This document shows, piece after piece, positions 34,880 through 43,409 of a DNA stretch of 62,603 nucleotides (the stretch's first letter is position 1; each line of letters begins with the position of its first letter). Source of the DNA: an uncultured Rhodobacterales bacterium (GTDB lineage: Bacteria > Pseudomonadota > Alphaproteobacteria > Rhodobacterales > Rhodobacteraceae); the NCBI GenBank assembly GCA_903873585.1, contig CAIQOV010000028.1, forward strand, positions 1 to 62,603, written 5' to 3'. The translations under genes and the position numbers were made by a program. The notes beneath the pieces are model-generated. The model was not told the origin of the DNA, did no database searches, and saw nothing but the letters and a program-made list of their open reading frames with translations.

Positions 34880-36067
34880 ATGCTTGCTCCTTTCGCCTGC
34901 CATCCCGACCAATCGCGTGGGCGCTTGCACGAAGAGCGTTTGTCGTCGTTCCGCTCGCCCTTTCAGCGTGACCGCGACCGGATCATTCATTCCAGCGCGT
35001 TTCGCCGCCTAAAGCACAAGACGCAGGTCTTTGTCGAACACGAGGGCGATTACTATCGCACCCGCCTGACCCATACGATTGAAGTGGCGCAAGTGGCGCG
35101 CACTTTGGCGGGGGTTTTGGGGTTGAACACCGATTTGGCCGAGGCAATCGCTTTGGCGCATGATTTGGGCCACACGCCCTTTGGCCATACCGGCGAGGAC
35201 GCGATGGAACGGTTGATGGCGCCTTATGGCGGCTTTGACCATAACGCGCAGGCGTTGCGCATCGTCACGCGGCTTGAACGGCACTACGCCGATTTTGACG
35301 GGCTGAACCTGACATGGGAGACGTTAGAAGGAATCGCCAAGCACAACGGCCCCCTGCGCGGGCCTTACGCCGATGACAAGCACGCTGGCCCCTTGCCCTA
35401 TGCTTTGGCCGAGGTGAACGCGGCGTGGGATCTAGAGCTTGACACCCACGCCAGTGCCGAGGCGCAGGTGGCGGCAATTGCCGATGACATCGCCTATTCG
35501 CACCACGATTTGCATGATGGCCTGCGCTCGGGCCTGTTTGACGAGGCGGACCTTATGGCCTTGCCCGTCACCGGCCCCGCCTTTGCCGAAGTTGACCGCC
35601 TGTATCCCGGCCTTGAAAAGATGCGCCGCAGGCACGAGGCGTTGCGCCGCGTGTTTGGCGTGATGGTGGAAGATGTGATCGCTGTGGCGCAAAATCGTCT
35701 GGCCGCTGCCCAACCGCGCAGCGTAGATGATATCCGCCATATGGGCACGACGGTGATCCGCTTCTCTAAGCCGCTGTATCAAGAGTTAAAGGCGGTTCGC
35801 TCGTTTCTATTTACCCGCATGTACCGTGCACCTTCGGTCATGGTCGAACGCGCGCGGGTCAGTCGGGTGGTGGATGGGTTGTTTCCTTTGTTTATGGCGG
35901 ACCCAAGCCTGCTACCGGCCGAATGGCAGGCCGATCTGGATGCGGCGCAGGATGAAACCACCTTGGCGCGGTGTGTGTGTGATTATGTCGCCGGCATGAC
36001 CGACCGCTTCGCTTTGGCAGAAGGGGCGCGGTTTTTGGGCGACAGATTTGGGGCACCCCCTTTGTAA
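34880..36067 (+). CDS. dgt: Deoxyguanosinetriphosphate triphosphohydrolase-like HD protein
   Basis: HD-domain dNTP triphosphohydrolase of 395 residues, removing triphosphate from dGTP-like nucleotides. The N-terminal RLHEERLSSFRSPFQRDRDRI and IHSSAFRRLKHKTQVF are typical of the type 2 subfamily. HD ligands are in RLTHTIEVAQ, ALAHDLGHTPFGHTGE and, at the last Asp, IADDIAYSHHDLHDGL. The start at 34880 has GAGG 5 nt upstream. It is transcribed away from erpA and ends at a repeat-like tail. Confidence 0.94.
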   Translation: MLAPFACHPDQSRGRLHEERLSSFRSPFQRDRDRIIHSSAFRRLKHKTQVFVEHEGDYYRTRLTHTIEVAQVARTLAGVLGLNTDLAEAIALAHDLGHTPFGHTGEDAMERLMAPYGGFDHNAQALRIVTRLERHYADFDGLNLTWETLEGIAKHNGPLRGPYADDKHAGPLPYALAEVNAAWDLELDTHASAEAQVAAIADDIAYSHHDLHDGLRSGLFDEADLMALPVTGPAFAEVDRLYPGLEKMRRRHEALRRVFGVMVEDVIAVAQNRLAAAQPRSVDDIRHMGTTVIRFSKPLYQELKAVRSFLFTRMYRAPSVMVERARVSRVVDGLFPLFMADPSLLPAEWQADLDAAQDETTLARCVCDYVAGMTDRFALAEGARFLGDRFGAPPL

Positions 36068-36093
36068 GGGTGCGCTTTTGGGCCGGTGTGGAA

Positions 36094-36116
36094 TGGATAT
36101 TTGGGCACGTATGAAA
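36094..36116 (+). repeat. 3'-end repeat, copy 3 (tail only)
   Basis: Only the conserved tail (GGATATTTGGGCACG followed by TATGAAA) is left, 27 nt after dgt. The C-rich hairpin is absent or degenerate. It lies between dgt and the convergent dsbB. Confidence 0.55.
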
Positions 36117-36126
36117 TCGGGACGTT

Positions 36127-36612
36127 TTAGCGCTTTTTGAACGCCAGCAGCCAAAGTGCGACCAAGGCCAGCGAGAAGAGCATATTCCACGAGGCCATGG
36201 ATAGGCTAAGCATCTGCCACGCGACTTGATCGCATTTCACCACAGGGGCGGCTTGGATTTGCGCCAGCAAATCCTTGGCCGAGATATGGGCGATAGAACC
36301 TGATGTGCAGGTGGTCGGGCCGGGCCACCAATGGCGTTCCACGCCGGTATGATAGGCCCCCAATACCGCCGTGGTGAACGCCGCCGTTGCCCCTGTTAGG
36401 GCGAGAAGGCGGGTAAGTACGGGCGCGCGGAGCATCAACGCCAAAGCCCCCAAGCCGAGTGCCGCGAAATGCGGGTAGCGTTGCAGCCAGCACAAATGGC
36501 ACGGCGCCAAGCCACCCAGATATTGAAAAGCATAGGCCGAGGCGAGGGCGAAGAACGACCCGCCGGTCGCCAAGGCGATGAGAAAGCGGCGGGTCAGTGG
36601 TGCGTTAAACAT
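36127..36612 (-). CDS. dsbB: Disulfide bond formation protein B (DsbB)
   Basis: A 161-residue inner-membrane quinone oxidoreductase that reoxidises DsbA. There are four membrane helices. The first cysteine pair CHLCWLQR follows helix 1-2, and the second periplasmic pair is formed by the Cys in GPTTCTSGS and the one in VVKCDQVAW. All four catalytic cysteines are therefore present. It overlaps the upstream yqaA stop by 8 nt, so the two are co-translated. Confidence 0.94.
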   Translation of the reverse strand: MFNAPLTRRFLIALATGGSFFALASAYAFQYLGGLAPCHLCWLQRYPHFAALGLGALALMLRAPVLTRLLALTGATAAFTTAVLGAYHTGVERHWWPGPTTCTSGSIAHISAKDLLAQIQAAPVVKCDQVAWQMLSLSMASWNMLFSLALVALWLLAFKKR

Positions 36613-37189
36613 AGGATTTCACCCCGATTATGAAAATCAGCGCCACGATCACCGCCAGCGCCACCAAGGCCATGCGCTTGGCCAAAGCATCGGCCAAGGG
36701 GGTGCCGTAGCGTTGCAACGCCCAGCCAAGCACCAAGAACTTCGCCCCACGCGCAACGACAGCGGCCAAGATGAAAAGCCCAAGGTTGAAACCCACGGCA
36801 CCTGCTAGAATCGTCACCACCTTCATCGGGGGCAAATGCGCCGCGCCTGAGGTGAGCAGCAGCACCAGAATCATCGCCGTGCCGGTTTGCGCCTTTAACG
36901 CCTCAAACGCGGGCATCGAGTGCCAGAAATTTAACAGCGGAGCGGCCAGCGCATCAAACAGGAAATGTCCGATCATCCAGCCAAGAATGCCCCCCAGAAC
37001 CGAGGCACTTGCCGCAATGGCCGCATAGCGCAGCGATTTTTCCGGTTTGCTTAGGCACATTGGCACCATCACCACCTCTGCGGGCAGCGGAAAGACCGAG
37101 CTTTCCAAGAAGGCCACCACCGCCAACACCCCTTGGGCATGGGGTGTTTGTGCCGCGGTGTGCAAACGGTGGGTCAGGCGGGGAAACAT
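36605..37189 (-). CDS. yqaA: YqaA family membrane protein (VTT/SNARE-associated-like)
   Basis: A 194-residue inner-membrane protein with the VTT/DedA-like fold. LAVVAFLESSVFPLPAEVVMVPMCL is the characteristic re-entrant segment with Glu and Pro, and LLTSGAAHLPPMKVVTILAGAVG the second. DedA-family proteins are lipid scramblases or flippases; YqaA itself is uncharacterised. The start at 37189 (MFPRLTHRLHTA) has AAGG upstream; an earlier ATG at 37291 adds an Arg-rich stretch that is not conserved. Its end overlaps dsbB by 8 nt. Confidence 0.86.
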   Translation of the reverse strand: MFPRLTHRLHTAAQTPHAQGVLAVVAFLESSVFPLPAEVVMVPMCLSKPEKSLRYAAIAASASVLGGILGWMIGHFLFDALAAPLLNFWHSMPAFEALKAQTGTAMILVLLLTSGAAHLPPMKVVTILAGAVGFNLGLFILAAVVARGAKFLVLGWALQRYGTPLADALAKRMALVALAVIVALIFIIGVKSYV

Positions 37190-37299
37190 CAGCGGCCTTG
37201 CGATCTGTAACGGGCGTTGCTTTTGGATGTGGCGACTTTGCGCCCTTTGGTCAAGGGCGCGGGCAGGCACGCGGCTTGCGCATTTTGCCACAAGGGGCG

Positions 37300-37328
37300 T
37301 TGACGCCGCCGTCTGGGCGATTTAAACG
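37300..37328 (+). promoter_or_regulatory. Promoter of tRNA-Leu
   Basis: TTGACG (37300-37305), 17 bp, TAAACG (37323-37328), ending 10 nt before the tRNA 5' end. It shares the TTGACG element and geometry of the tRNA-Gly promoter. Confidence 0.5.
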
Positions 37329-37338
37329 ATGCTCCAGT

Positions 37339-37422
37339 GCGGGCGTGGCGGAATGGTAGACGCGACAGACTCAAAATCTGTTATCGCAAGGTGTGTCGGT
37401 TCGAGTCCGACCGCCCGCACCA
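37339..37422 (+). tRNA. tRNA-Leu (anticodon CAA)
   Basis: An 84-nt cloverleaf with a long variable arm. Acceptor GCGGGCG pairs with CGCCCGC, the anticodon loop CTCAAAA gives CAA, and GGTTCGAGTCC forms the T-arm. Discriminator A and an encoded CCA end at 37422. Confidence 0.96.
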
Positions 37423-37676
37423 ATTCAAAGAAATGATAAATTTAGATTGGTGCACGCTCCGATCATGCATGCGCCTTTCCTAATGGGCGTGGCTCAACGG
37501 CGTTGTTTTTATCCGATATTTGGTTATGTCAAAGTCTTCTAATGTTGTCACAACAAGGCGCTAGGGTTTTCCCACGTGGCAAGAGTTATCGGGCGATTTG
37601 TCCCGCTGCCGACATAAGCCTATCATCCGCCATGCAACGCGTCGCAATCAGTCGGGAATCTATCGCCTAAGAGCGG

Positions 37677-39005
37677 TTATGATACCGCACGCGCAGTTTC
37701 GTGTTCGTTGGCCCAAAGAGCGGGGTCTTCTTCCAACGGTGTCATCATCGCCGTTAATGCGCAGTTGCCATAAACAAGCACGACAGTGCGGAAAACTTCG
37801 ATCAGCGGGTCAACGGCAATAAAGAGTGCAATGGCCGCTTCAACCGGCAGGTGCAGCGCGTCTGTGACAATGCTGATCATCACAACACTCAATGCGCCCG
37901 TCGCCCCGCTAGACGCAAAACCGGCTGCAACCGATGTGATGATGATCAAAACATATTGCGACAGCGACAGTTCAACGCCATACATCTGCGAAATAAACAC
38001 AGTGCCGATAACAAAATACTGCACATGCCCAAGGCGGCAAATCGTTGTGCCCAAAGGCATCACCAAATCGGTGCCAAAGCGGTTGAAATGCAGCTTTTCA
38101 ATCAACTCGCGCGCGGCAACTGGAATGCAGGCAAAGCTAGAGCGGGTCGTGATCGCCAAGATTAGCGTTTCGCGCAATTGCACCACGGCGGCGATAGGCG
38201 AAACCCGCGCCGCCCGTGCAATAATCAGCGCAAAAATAAGGAACAACACACAGGCTGTCAGCACTTGAACGGTGACGAAAGGTGCCAGTGACAACAAAGG
38301 GCCTGCGCCAACTTTTGCCACTTGACCTGATACCATCGCAAATAGCGTGATCGGCAGTACAAGGTTCAACCAGCGGATGACTTCAACGCAGGCCGACTGC
38401 ACGATCTTCATGTTGGCAAAAAGGCTTAAACTGCCCGAACCACCTTGATCGGCAAGCGCCGCACCAAAAATGATGCAAAAAATCACAACTTTCAGGCTGT
38501 CGCCTTGGGAAAGGGCCTCGAATACATTGCTGGGCACAAAGCGGTCGAGGATGGGATAGGAAGCCCCTTTGCTTTCAACTACTTCTGGCTTTGCAAGTGT
38601 CACTTCAAGTTTATTGATCGAAGACCCGCCATGGCTTTCTTTGTTTACGATTGCGCCCAAAGCGGCGATCGTCGGGCCATCAGATGTGTTTCCCGCTGGC
38701 GGCACGATAAAGCACGCTCCAAGCGATATCACCGCAACCACAATCATCGAAAGCGGATAAGTGACCATGATGCGCCAAGTATAACGCGCCCCGGCGGGGT
38801 CTGCGGCAACACTGGCAATGCCTATTGTGATCGTTGTGAACAAATAGGGTAGAATGATCATCTTCAGAAAACTGATATAATAGCCGCCGATCGGTTCAAG
38901 ACGGCTGCTTAATTCCGGAAACTTAACACCGAAAAAAATGGATGCGCCAAGGGTTGCCAGAATGAACACCGGGTTCGACAGAAGCTTTCGTACAGATTTC
39001 CACAT
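37677..39005 (-). CDS. SLC1/DAACS-fold transporter with altered sodium-site motifs
   Basis: A 442-residue transporter of the dicarboxylate/amino-acid:cation symporter (GltPh/GltP) fold. The fold is clear: FLKMIILPYLFTTI (TM2), the HP1 loop TTRSSFACIPVAARE, TM7 VMPLGTTICRLGHVQYF, HP2 SSGATGALSVV and TM8 VDPLIEVFRTVVLVYGN. Compared with GltPh, NMDGT in TM7 is CRLGH (323-327), and in TM8 D394/N401/D405 are E403/L410/N414, while R397 and T398 are kept. Sodium coordination should therefore be lost or changed. It starts 1 nt after the stop of the solute-binding protein gene. Base composition is less GC-rich than that of neighbours. Confidence 0.85.
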   Translation of the reverse strand: MWKSVRKLLSNPVFILATLGASIFFGVKFPELSSRLEPIGGYYISFLKMIILPYLFTTITIGIASVAADPAGARYTWRIMVTYPLSMIVVAVISLGACFIVPPAGNTSDGPTIAALGAIVNKESHGGSSINKLEVTLAKPEVVESKGASYPILDRFVPSNVFEALSQGDSLKVVIFCIIFGAALADQGGSGSLSLFANMKIVQSACVEVIRWLNLVLPITLFAMVSGQVAKVGAGPLLSLAPFVTVQVLTACVLFLIFALIIARAARVSPIAAVVQLRETLILAITTRSSFACIPVAARELIEKLHFNRFGTDLVMPLGTTICRLGHVQYFVIGTVFISQMYGVELSLSQYVLIIITSVAAGFASSGATGALSVVMISIVTDALHLPVEAAIALFIAVDPLIEVFRTVVLVYGNCALTAMMTPLEEDPALWANEHETARAVS

Positions 39006-39006
39006 G

Positions 39007-39870
39007 TCAATGCGAACCTTCCGTGGCAATAGACTCGCGATACATCTCAATCACGTCATCCGCATCCAATGCGATCATGCGATCCTCAATAACTTGGTTC
39101 ACGATGGCTAAAAGGCGCGGCGCGTTCCACTGAACCGCAACAGCAATAGAGTCGCGCGCATCGGCGATGGTGACAGCTCGCAGGTTGATTGAGGTTTCTG
39201 GAAAATCTTCGGTAATCCGGCGCACTTCGAATTCGTCGCGGTAAGCTGCATCAACTTCGCCAGAAATCGTGGCATCCAGCACTTCGGCCCAAGTTTTGAA
39301 TTCTATGATTTTCGCTTTTGGAAACCGTTGTTGGCCATTGATGACCCACGCTGACTTGGCGATCACGCCGATATTGCCATCAAAATTGCGCACATAGTCG
39401 CCCAAATCTTTACCCTGCGACTTTTGCGCCAAGTTCAAGCGGTTGAACATCAAGCCGTTTTTCAAGCGCACGTAGGGTGTCGAAAAGGCCACCACCAAAG
39501 CGCGCGAGTTGGTTCGGCTGATTTTGGAAACCGCAATATCCGCCTCGCCGTTCTTCACTTTGGCGACCACGTCGTTGAACGTCTCTGCGCTGCGGTCAAA
39601 TTCAACTTCAACGCCAAGGGCTTCGGCGATGTCATTGCTAAGTTCGACATCAATGCCTTCTAGATGGCCATCTTTCACGCTGTAAAACGGCGCATTGTCA
39701 AACGAGGTCATGGCGACGATCAATTTACCGCGTGTGGCGATGCCAAGCAGATCAGGCGGGCCAGCCAGTGTCGTGGCATCGGGAACGGTTTGAGCGACCG
39801 TAAATGTCGCAAAAAGAGCGACAAAAAGCATCGCGCCAATAGTCAGCGTCCGTTTCAGCATGCCAAACAT
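39007..39870 (-). CDS. Family 3 periplasmic solute-binding protein paired with the SLC1 transporter
   Basis: A 287-residue extracytoplasmic binding protein of the amino-acid/polar compound family (SBP_bac_3). The signal peptide LTIGAMLFVALFATFTVAQ ends near residue 27. The mature protein has the family core: GKLIVAMTSFDNAPFYS, GHLEGIDVELSNDIAEALG, GEADIAVSKISRTNSRALVVAFSTPY (with the Arg position used to bind carboxylates) and GEVDAAYRD. Usually these serve ABC importers, yet no permease or ATPase gene is here: the partner is the SLC1-fold transporter immediately downstream. The ligand is probably an amino or organic acid. The start at 39870 is preceded by GAGGAATATC. Confidence 0.88.
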   Translation of the reverse strand: MFGMLKRTLTIGAMLFVALFATFTVAQTVPDATTLAGPPDLLGIATRGKLIVAMTSFDNAPFYSVKDGHLEGIDVELSNDIAEALGVEVEFDRSAETFNDVVAKVKNGEADIAVSKISRTNSRALVVAFSTPYVRLKNGLMFNRLNLAQKSQGKDLGDYVRNFDGNIGVIAKSAWVINGQQRFPKAKIIEFKTWAEVLDATISGEVDAAYRDEFEVRRITEDFPETSINLRAVTIADARDSIAVAVQWNAPRLLAIVNQVIEDRMIALDADDVIEMYRESIATEGSH

Positions 39871-40152
39871 CTGTGATATTCCTCTTCAATTCTGCCGTTC
39901 GATAGCGAATTTATGGCTGCGCGTCTACTGCCCACATGGGCAAACTTTTGACCTGTTTTATAACGGATGCAAAGGCCTACTTTTCACGCGGCGCACCTGT
40001 GTATTAACGGCGTTCTGCCGCAAATCGGTAAATCGTTGGTTTGATTATGAAGAGATTGTAAATTTCACGTGACGCCGTGCGTCGAAAGGCGATGAATCTT
40101 TCGATTTTAATTCAGAAGTAAGGGGCGTAAGTGTCCCCGAAAGGGCGCGACA

Positions 40153-40761
40153 TTAAGACTTGGGTCCGTCTGAACTCAGGCGCGACAGGGTCCAAGCCTG
40201 CCACGCCTCGGGTGTGTCAAGGTCGATTAGGGCGTGGTTGTCGGGCAGGGTAAGGTTTTGCAAACGATGCGCGTTGGCCTGCACTATAGCGCGCGCACCT
40301 TGATCACCGCTTAGGGCGGCAAAGGCGCGGCGCAGATCAGCAGGGAAGATCACCGGATGGCCCGCGGTGCCGTCTTGGCCACAAGCGCGCCACAACACAT
40401 CACGCGCAGCGTTCGAGGTTTGGATCATCAACGTCAGGTCTTGGCTGGTCAGATCGGGCATATCGGCGGGCAAAATCATCAAACGCCCGTCGCCCTGCGC
40501 CGCCGCCCTGCGCAGCGAGGCGGAAAGGCCCGTGGCGGCATCGGGAATTGGAACGATGTGCACGGGCAAATCTTGCACCACCTGCAGGCGTGCTGTGTCA
40601 GTGATGCGCAATGTGATCACCACCTTCGGATGGGCGGCCAGCGCCATCATGGCGGTGCGGCGCAGCAGCGCGGTTCCGTCAATCTGGGTCAACAGCTTGT
40701 CAGAGCCGCGCATACGCGATGATGCACCAGCGGCGGGGATCACAATGGTCAGGTCTGACAT
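40153..40761 (-). CDS. MobA/MocA-like nucleotidyltransferase
   Basis: A 202-residue NTP-transferase-fold protein. The nucleotide-binding signature is IVIPAAGASSRMRGSDKLL, and the metal-binding region is LMILPADMPDLTSQD. Members attach CMP or GMP to molybdopterin, or act in other cofactor maturation; the closest look is the MocA-like (NTP_transf_3) group that makes MCD for xanthine dehydrogenase-type enzymes. No molybdoenzyme gene is adjacent, so the cofactor link is uncertain. The start at 40761 has AAGGGGG upstream. The frame is open back to 40800 into repeat copy 4. Confidence 0.84.
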   Translation of the reverse strand: MSDLTIVIPAAGASSRMRGSDKLLTQIDGTALLRRTAMMALAAHPKVVITLRITDTARLQVVQDLPVHIVPIPDAATGLSASLRRAAAQGDGRLMILPADMPDLTSQDLTLMIQTSNAARDVLWRACGQDGTAGHPVIFPADLRRAFAALSGDQGARAIVQANAHRLQNLTLPDNHALIDLDTPEAWQAWTLSRLSSDGPKS

Positions 40762-40785
40762 CTGGCCCCCTTTGATCGGCGGGGG

Positions 40786-40840
40786 CGCAGGGGGTTTCAC
40801 ACCCGCTGCACCCCCGTGACGTATTTGTGCCTTGGTGAAA
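40786..40840 (-). repeat. C/G-rich 3'-end repeat, copy 4
   Basis: CGCAGGGGG-TTTCACACCCGCTG-CACCCCCGTGACGTATTT and a tail ending in TGAAA. Plus-strand orientation; it lies just downstream of the minus-strand GcvT-family gene and upstream of the nucleotidyltransferase. Confidence 0.65.
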
Positions 40841-40842
40841 GA

Positions 40843-43263
40843 TCAGGCGCGCATGCGGCCTTGATCGTCCCACAGCGGCGCAAGGTGAACGCGGGCAGGG
40901 CGGCGCTCGCCCAAGATTTCCACTTCTAGGGCAAGGCCGTCAACCACGCGGTCGGCGGGGATGAAGCCTTGGGCGACGGATTTGCCTGTCCAATGGCTGA
41001 ACCCACCCGATGTGCACCAGCCGACAACGCCGCCATCCAGCCAGATCGGCTCCCATGCCACCACATCGGCGTCAGACACGTCAATCACGATGGGCACCAG
41101 CTTGCGCGACGGGCCTTTGGCCTTTTCGGCCAAGGCGGCGGCTTTGCCGATCCAGTCGCAGGGTTTGTTCCACGAGATGAACTTATCCAAGCCGGTTTCG
41201 GCAGGCGTGTAATCGGGCGAGAATTCGCGGCCCCAAGAGCCGAACCATTTATCAAGCCGCAGCGACATCATAGCGCGCATCCCAAAGGCGCGCAGACCAA
41301 GGTCTTTGCCGGCGGCATTCAGCGTGTCCCAAACTTGGCGGACAGACATGTGGTCGGTGAAAATCTCATATCCCAGATCAGCGGTGTAGCTGACGCGCTG
41401 CACCAAGCAATTGGCCATGCCCACCGTCATCTTGCGCACATCCATGAACTTGAACGCTTCGGCTGAAACGTCTGAACGGGTGACACGCGACAGAAGTTCG
41501 CGCGCTTTAGGCCCTGCAATCTGGAAGCCAGAGCGCGCGTCAGAGACGTTTTCCACCGTCACACCGTCCATCGCGTTTTGGTCAAACCAGCGCGAATGCC
41601 AGCCCTGCGCGCCGTAGCTTGCAGTCAGTTGGAATTCGCCTTCCGACAGGCAAGACACCGTAAAGTCACCGATGATCTTGCCCGAATGCGCCAGCATCGG
41701 GGTCAGCGACAGGCGGCCCGGCTTGGGAATGCGGCCTGCCATGATCTTATCCAGCCATGCGCGGGCATTCGGCCCTTTGACCAGATATTTGCCAAAGTTC
41801 TGCACCTCGTTGATGCCCACGCCTTCGCGCACGGCCATGACTTCTTGGCGCGTCGCCTCCCACGCGTTAGAGCGTTTGAAGGTGGGCTCTTCGTAGCGCG
41901 GTTCACCGGGCAGGGCGTAGTAGTTGGGCACTTCCAGCCCGTATTGCTGGCCCCAGACGGCGTTCATCTTGTCGAACACTTCATACATCGGCGTGGTGCG
42001 GAAGGGGCGGGCTGCAGGGCGTTCTTCGTTCGGATAGCCAACCGAGAAGCGCATCTGATAGTTTTCGATTACCTTGGGCACGGTATAGCCGGGTGACGTC
42101 CAGTTGCCAAAGCGCGCCACGTCAAAGCCGCGCGGATCGCGTTCCACCTCGCCGTGGATCATCCACTGGGCAAGCGCCAGACCCATGCCGCCACCTTGGC
42201 TAAAGCCCGCCATCACAGCGCAAGCCGACCAGTAGTTGCGCAGACCCGGCACGGGGCCGATCAGCGGGTTGCCATCGGGGGCAAAGGTAAACGGCCCGTG
42301 GATCACGCGCTTGACGCCCGAGCGTTCCAGCACGGGAATGCGCCGATAGGCGAAGTTCACCGAATCTTCGATTTTGTCGAATTGCTCGTTCAGCAGTTCA
42401 TGGCCAAAGTTCCACGGCGTGCCGTCAACCGACCACGGTTCGCAGGGCTTTTCATAAAAGCCGATGCACATGCCGCGGCCTTCTTGCCGCAGGTAAAACT
42501 CGCCACCCGGATCCATGACATGGGGGAATTCGCGGCCGGTTTTCAGAATGTCCATGATTTCAGGGATATCGTCGGTGACGATATACTGGTGCGCCATCGG
42601 CAGCAGCGGCAGATAAACGCCTGCCATAGCGCCCACTTCGCGCGCCCACAGGCCACCCGCGTTGACCAGATGCTCGCAGGTGATGGTGCCTTTTTCGGTC
42701 ACAACTTCCCAACCATCTTTGGTCGGGTTGGTTTCCAGCACGCGGTTGTGCAAAATAATCTCAGCCCCGCCCATGCGCGCGGCTTTGGCATAGGCATGGG
42801 TTGTGCCCGAGGGGTCAAGGTGGCCATCCAGCGGGTCGTAAAGACCGCCCAAGATGCCCTTGGTGTTCACCAGCCCGTCGGTGAGTTTTGAGATTTCTTC
42901 CGGCGACAAGATTTCCGTATCCAGCCCCATATACCGATGCTTGGCGCGTTCGGCCTTGAGCTGCTCAAACCGCGCCTCGTTATCGGCCAGCGTCACACCG
43001 CCCACATGGTGCAAGCCGCACGACATGCCTGTGATCGCCTCTAGCTCTTTATACAGGCGGATCGTGTAGCCTTGCAGGGCGGCCATATTGGTGTCGCCGT
43101 TGATGGTGTGAAACCCGCCAGCGGCGTGCCAAGTTGAACCTGATGTCAGGTCTGAGCGTTCAATCAAGGTCACATCCGACCAGCCCAGCTTGGTCAGGTG
43201 ATACAGAACCGAGCAGCCGACAACGCCGCCGCCTATAACCACCACGCGTGTATGGGATTTCAT
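40843..43263 (-). CDS. GcvT-family FAD dehydrogenase (dimethylglycine/sarcosine dehydrogenase-like)
   Basis: An 806-residue two-part enzyme. The first half is a FAD-binding amine dehydrogenase: RVVVIGGGVVGCSVLYHL, then the covalent-flavin His in TSGSTWHAAGG as in DMGDH/SARDH. The second half is an aminomethyltransferase-type folate-binding fold with YLVKGPNARAWLDKIM and FGMRAMMSLRLDKWFGSW. These enzymes demethylate dimethylglycine or sarcosine and pass the one-carbon unit to tetrahydrofolate. It sits downstream of a branched-chain-type ABC transporter but in its own unit after a terminator. The exact substrate is not fixed. Confidence 0.88.
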   Translation of the reverse strand: MKSHTRVVVIGGGVVGCSVLYHLTKLGWSDVTLIERSDLTSGSTWHAAGGFHTINGDTNMAALQGYTIRLYKELEAITGMSCGLHHVGGVTLADNEARFEQLKAERAKHRYMGLDTEILSPEEISKLTDGLVNTKGILGGLYDPLDGHLDPSGTTHAYAKAARMGGAEIILHNRVLETNPTKDGWEVVTEKGTITCEHLVNAGGLWAREVGAMAGVYLPLLPMAHQYIVTDDIPEIMDILKTGREFPHVMDPGGEFYLRQEGRGMCIGFYEKPCEPWSVDGTPWNFGHELLNEQFDKIEDSVNFAYRRIPVLERSGVKRVIHGPFTFAPDGNPLIGPVPGLRNYWSACAVMAGFSQGGGMGLALAQWMIHGEVERDPRGFDVARFGNWTSPGYTVPKVIENYQMRFSVGYPNEERPAARPFRTTPMYEVFDKMNAVWGQQYGLEVPNYYALPGEPRYEEPTFKRSNAWEATRQEVMAVREGVGINEVQNFGKYLVKGPNARAWLDKIMAGRIPKPGRLSLTPMLAHSGKIIGDFTVSCLSEGEFQLTASYGAQGWHSRWFDQNAMDGVTVENVSDARSGFQIAGPKARELLSRVTRSDVSAEAFKFMDVRKMTVGMANCLVQRVSYTADLGYEIFTDHMSVRQVWDTLNAAGKDLGLRAFGMRAMMSLRLDKWFGSWGREFSPDYTPAETGLDKFISWNKPCDWIGKAAALAEKAKGPSRKLVPIVIDVSDADVVAWEPIWLDGGVVGWCTSGGFSHWTGKSVAQGFIPADRVVDGLALEVEILGERRPARVHLAPLWDDQGRMRA

Positions 43264-43364
43264 GACCGTTCCTTATGTCTGCGAGAATTTGTGCCAGACA
43301 ATACCGCCCAAGGGGCAAAGTCACGCCAAAAGGCGACATTGCGCGTCGCGGATAGAATGCAAAA

Positions 43365-43387
43365 CGGCCCCTGTGGTGCAGGGGCCG
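43365..43387 (-). terminator. Terminator at the end of the liv operon
   Basis: Perfect 9-bp stem CGGCCCCTG / CAGGGGCCG around a 5-nt loop. On the minus strand it is followed by TTTTGC, 22 nt after the livM stop. Confidence 0.85.
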
Positions 43388-43409
43388 CTGCTTTGGTGTA
43401 AATTAAGCG

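Noticed and set aside
37339-40152. Integrative element at tRNA-Leu
   Set aside because: No integrase, relaxase or duplicated tRNA end; composition shift alone is insufficient, so it is reported only as a weak finding.
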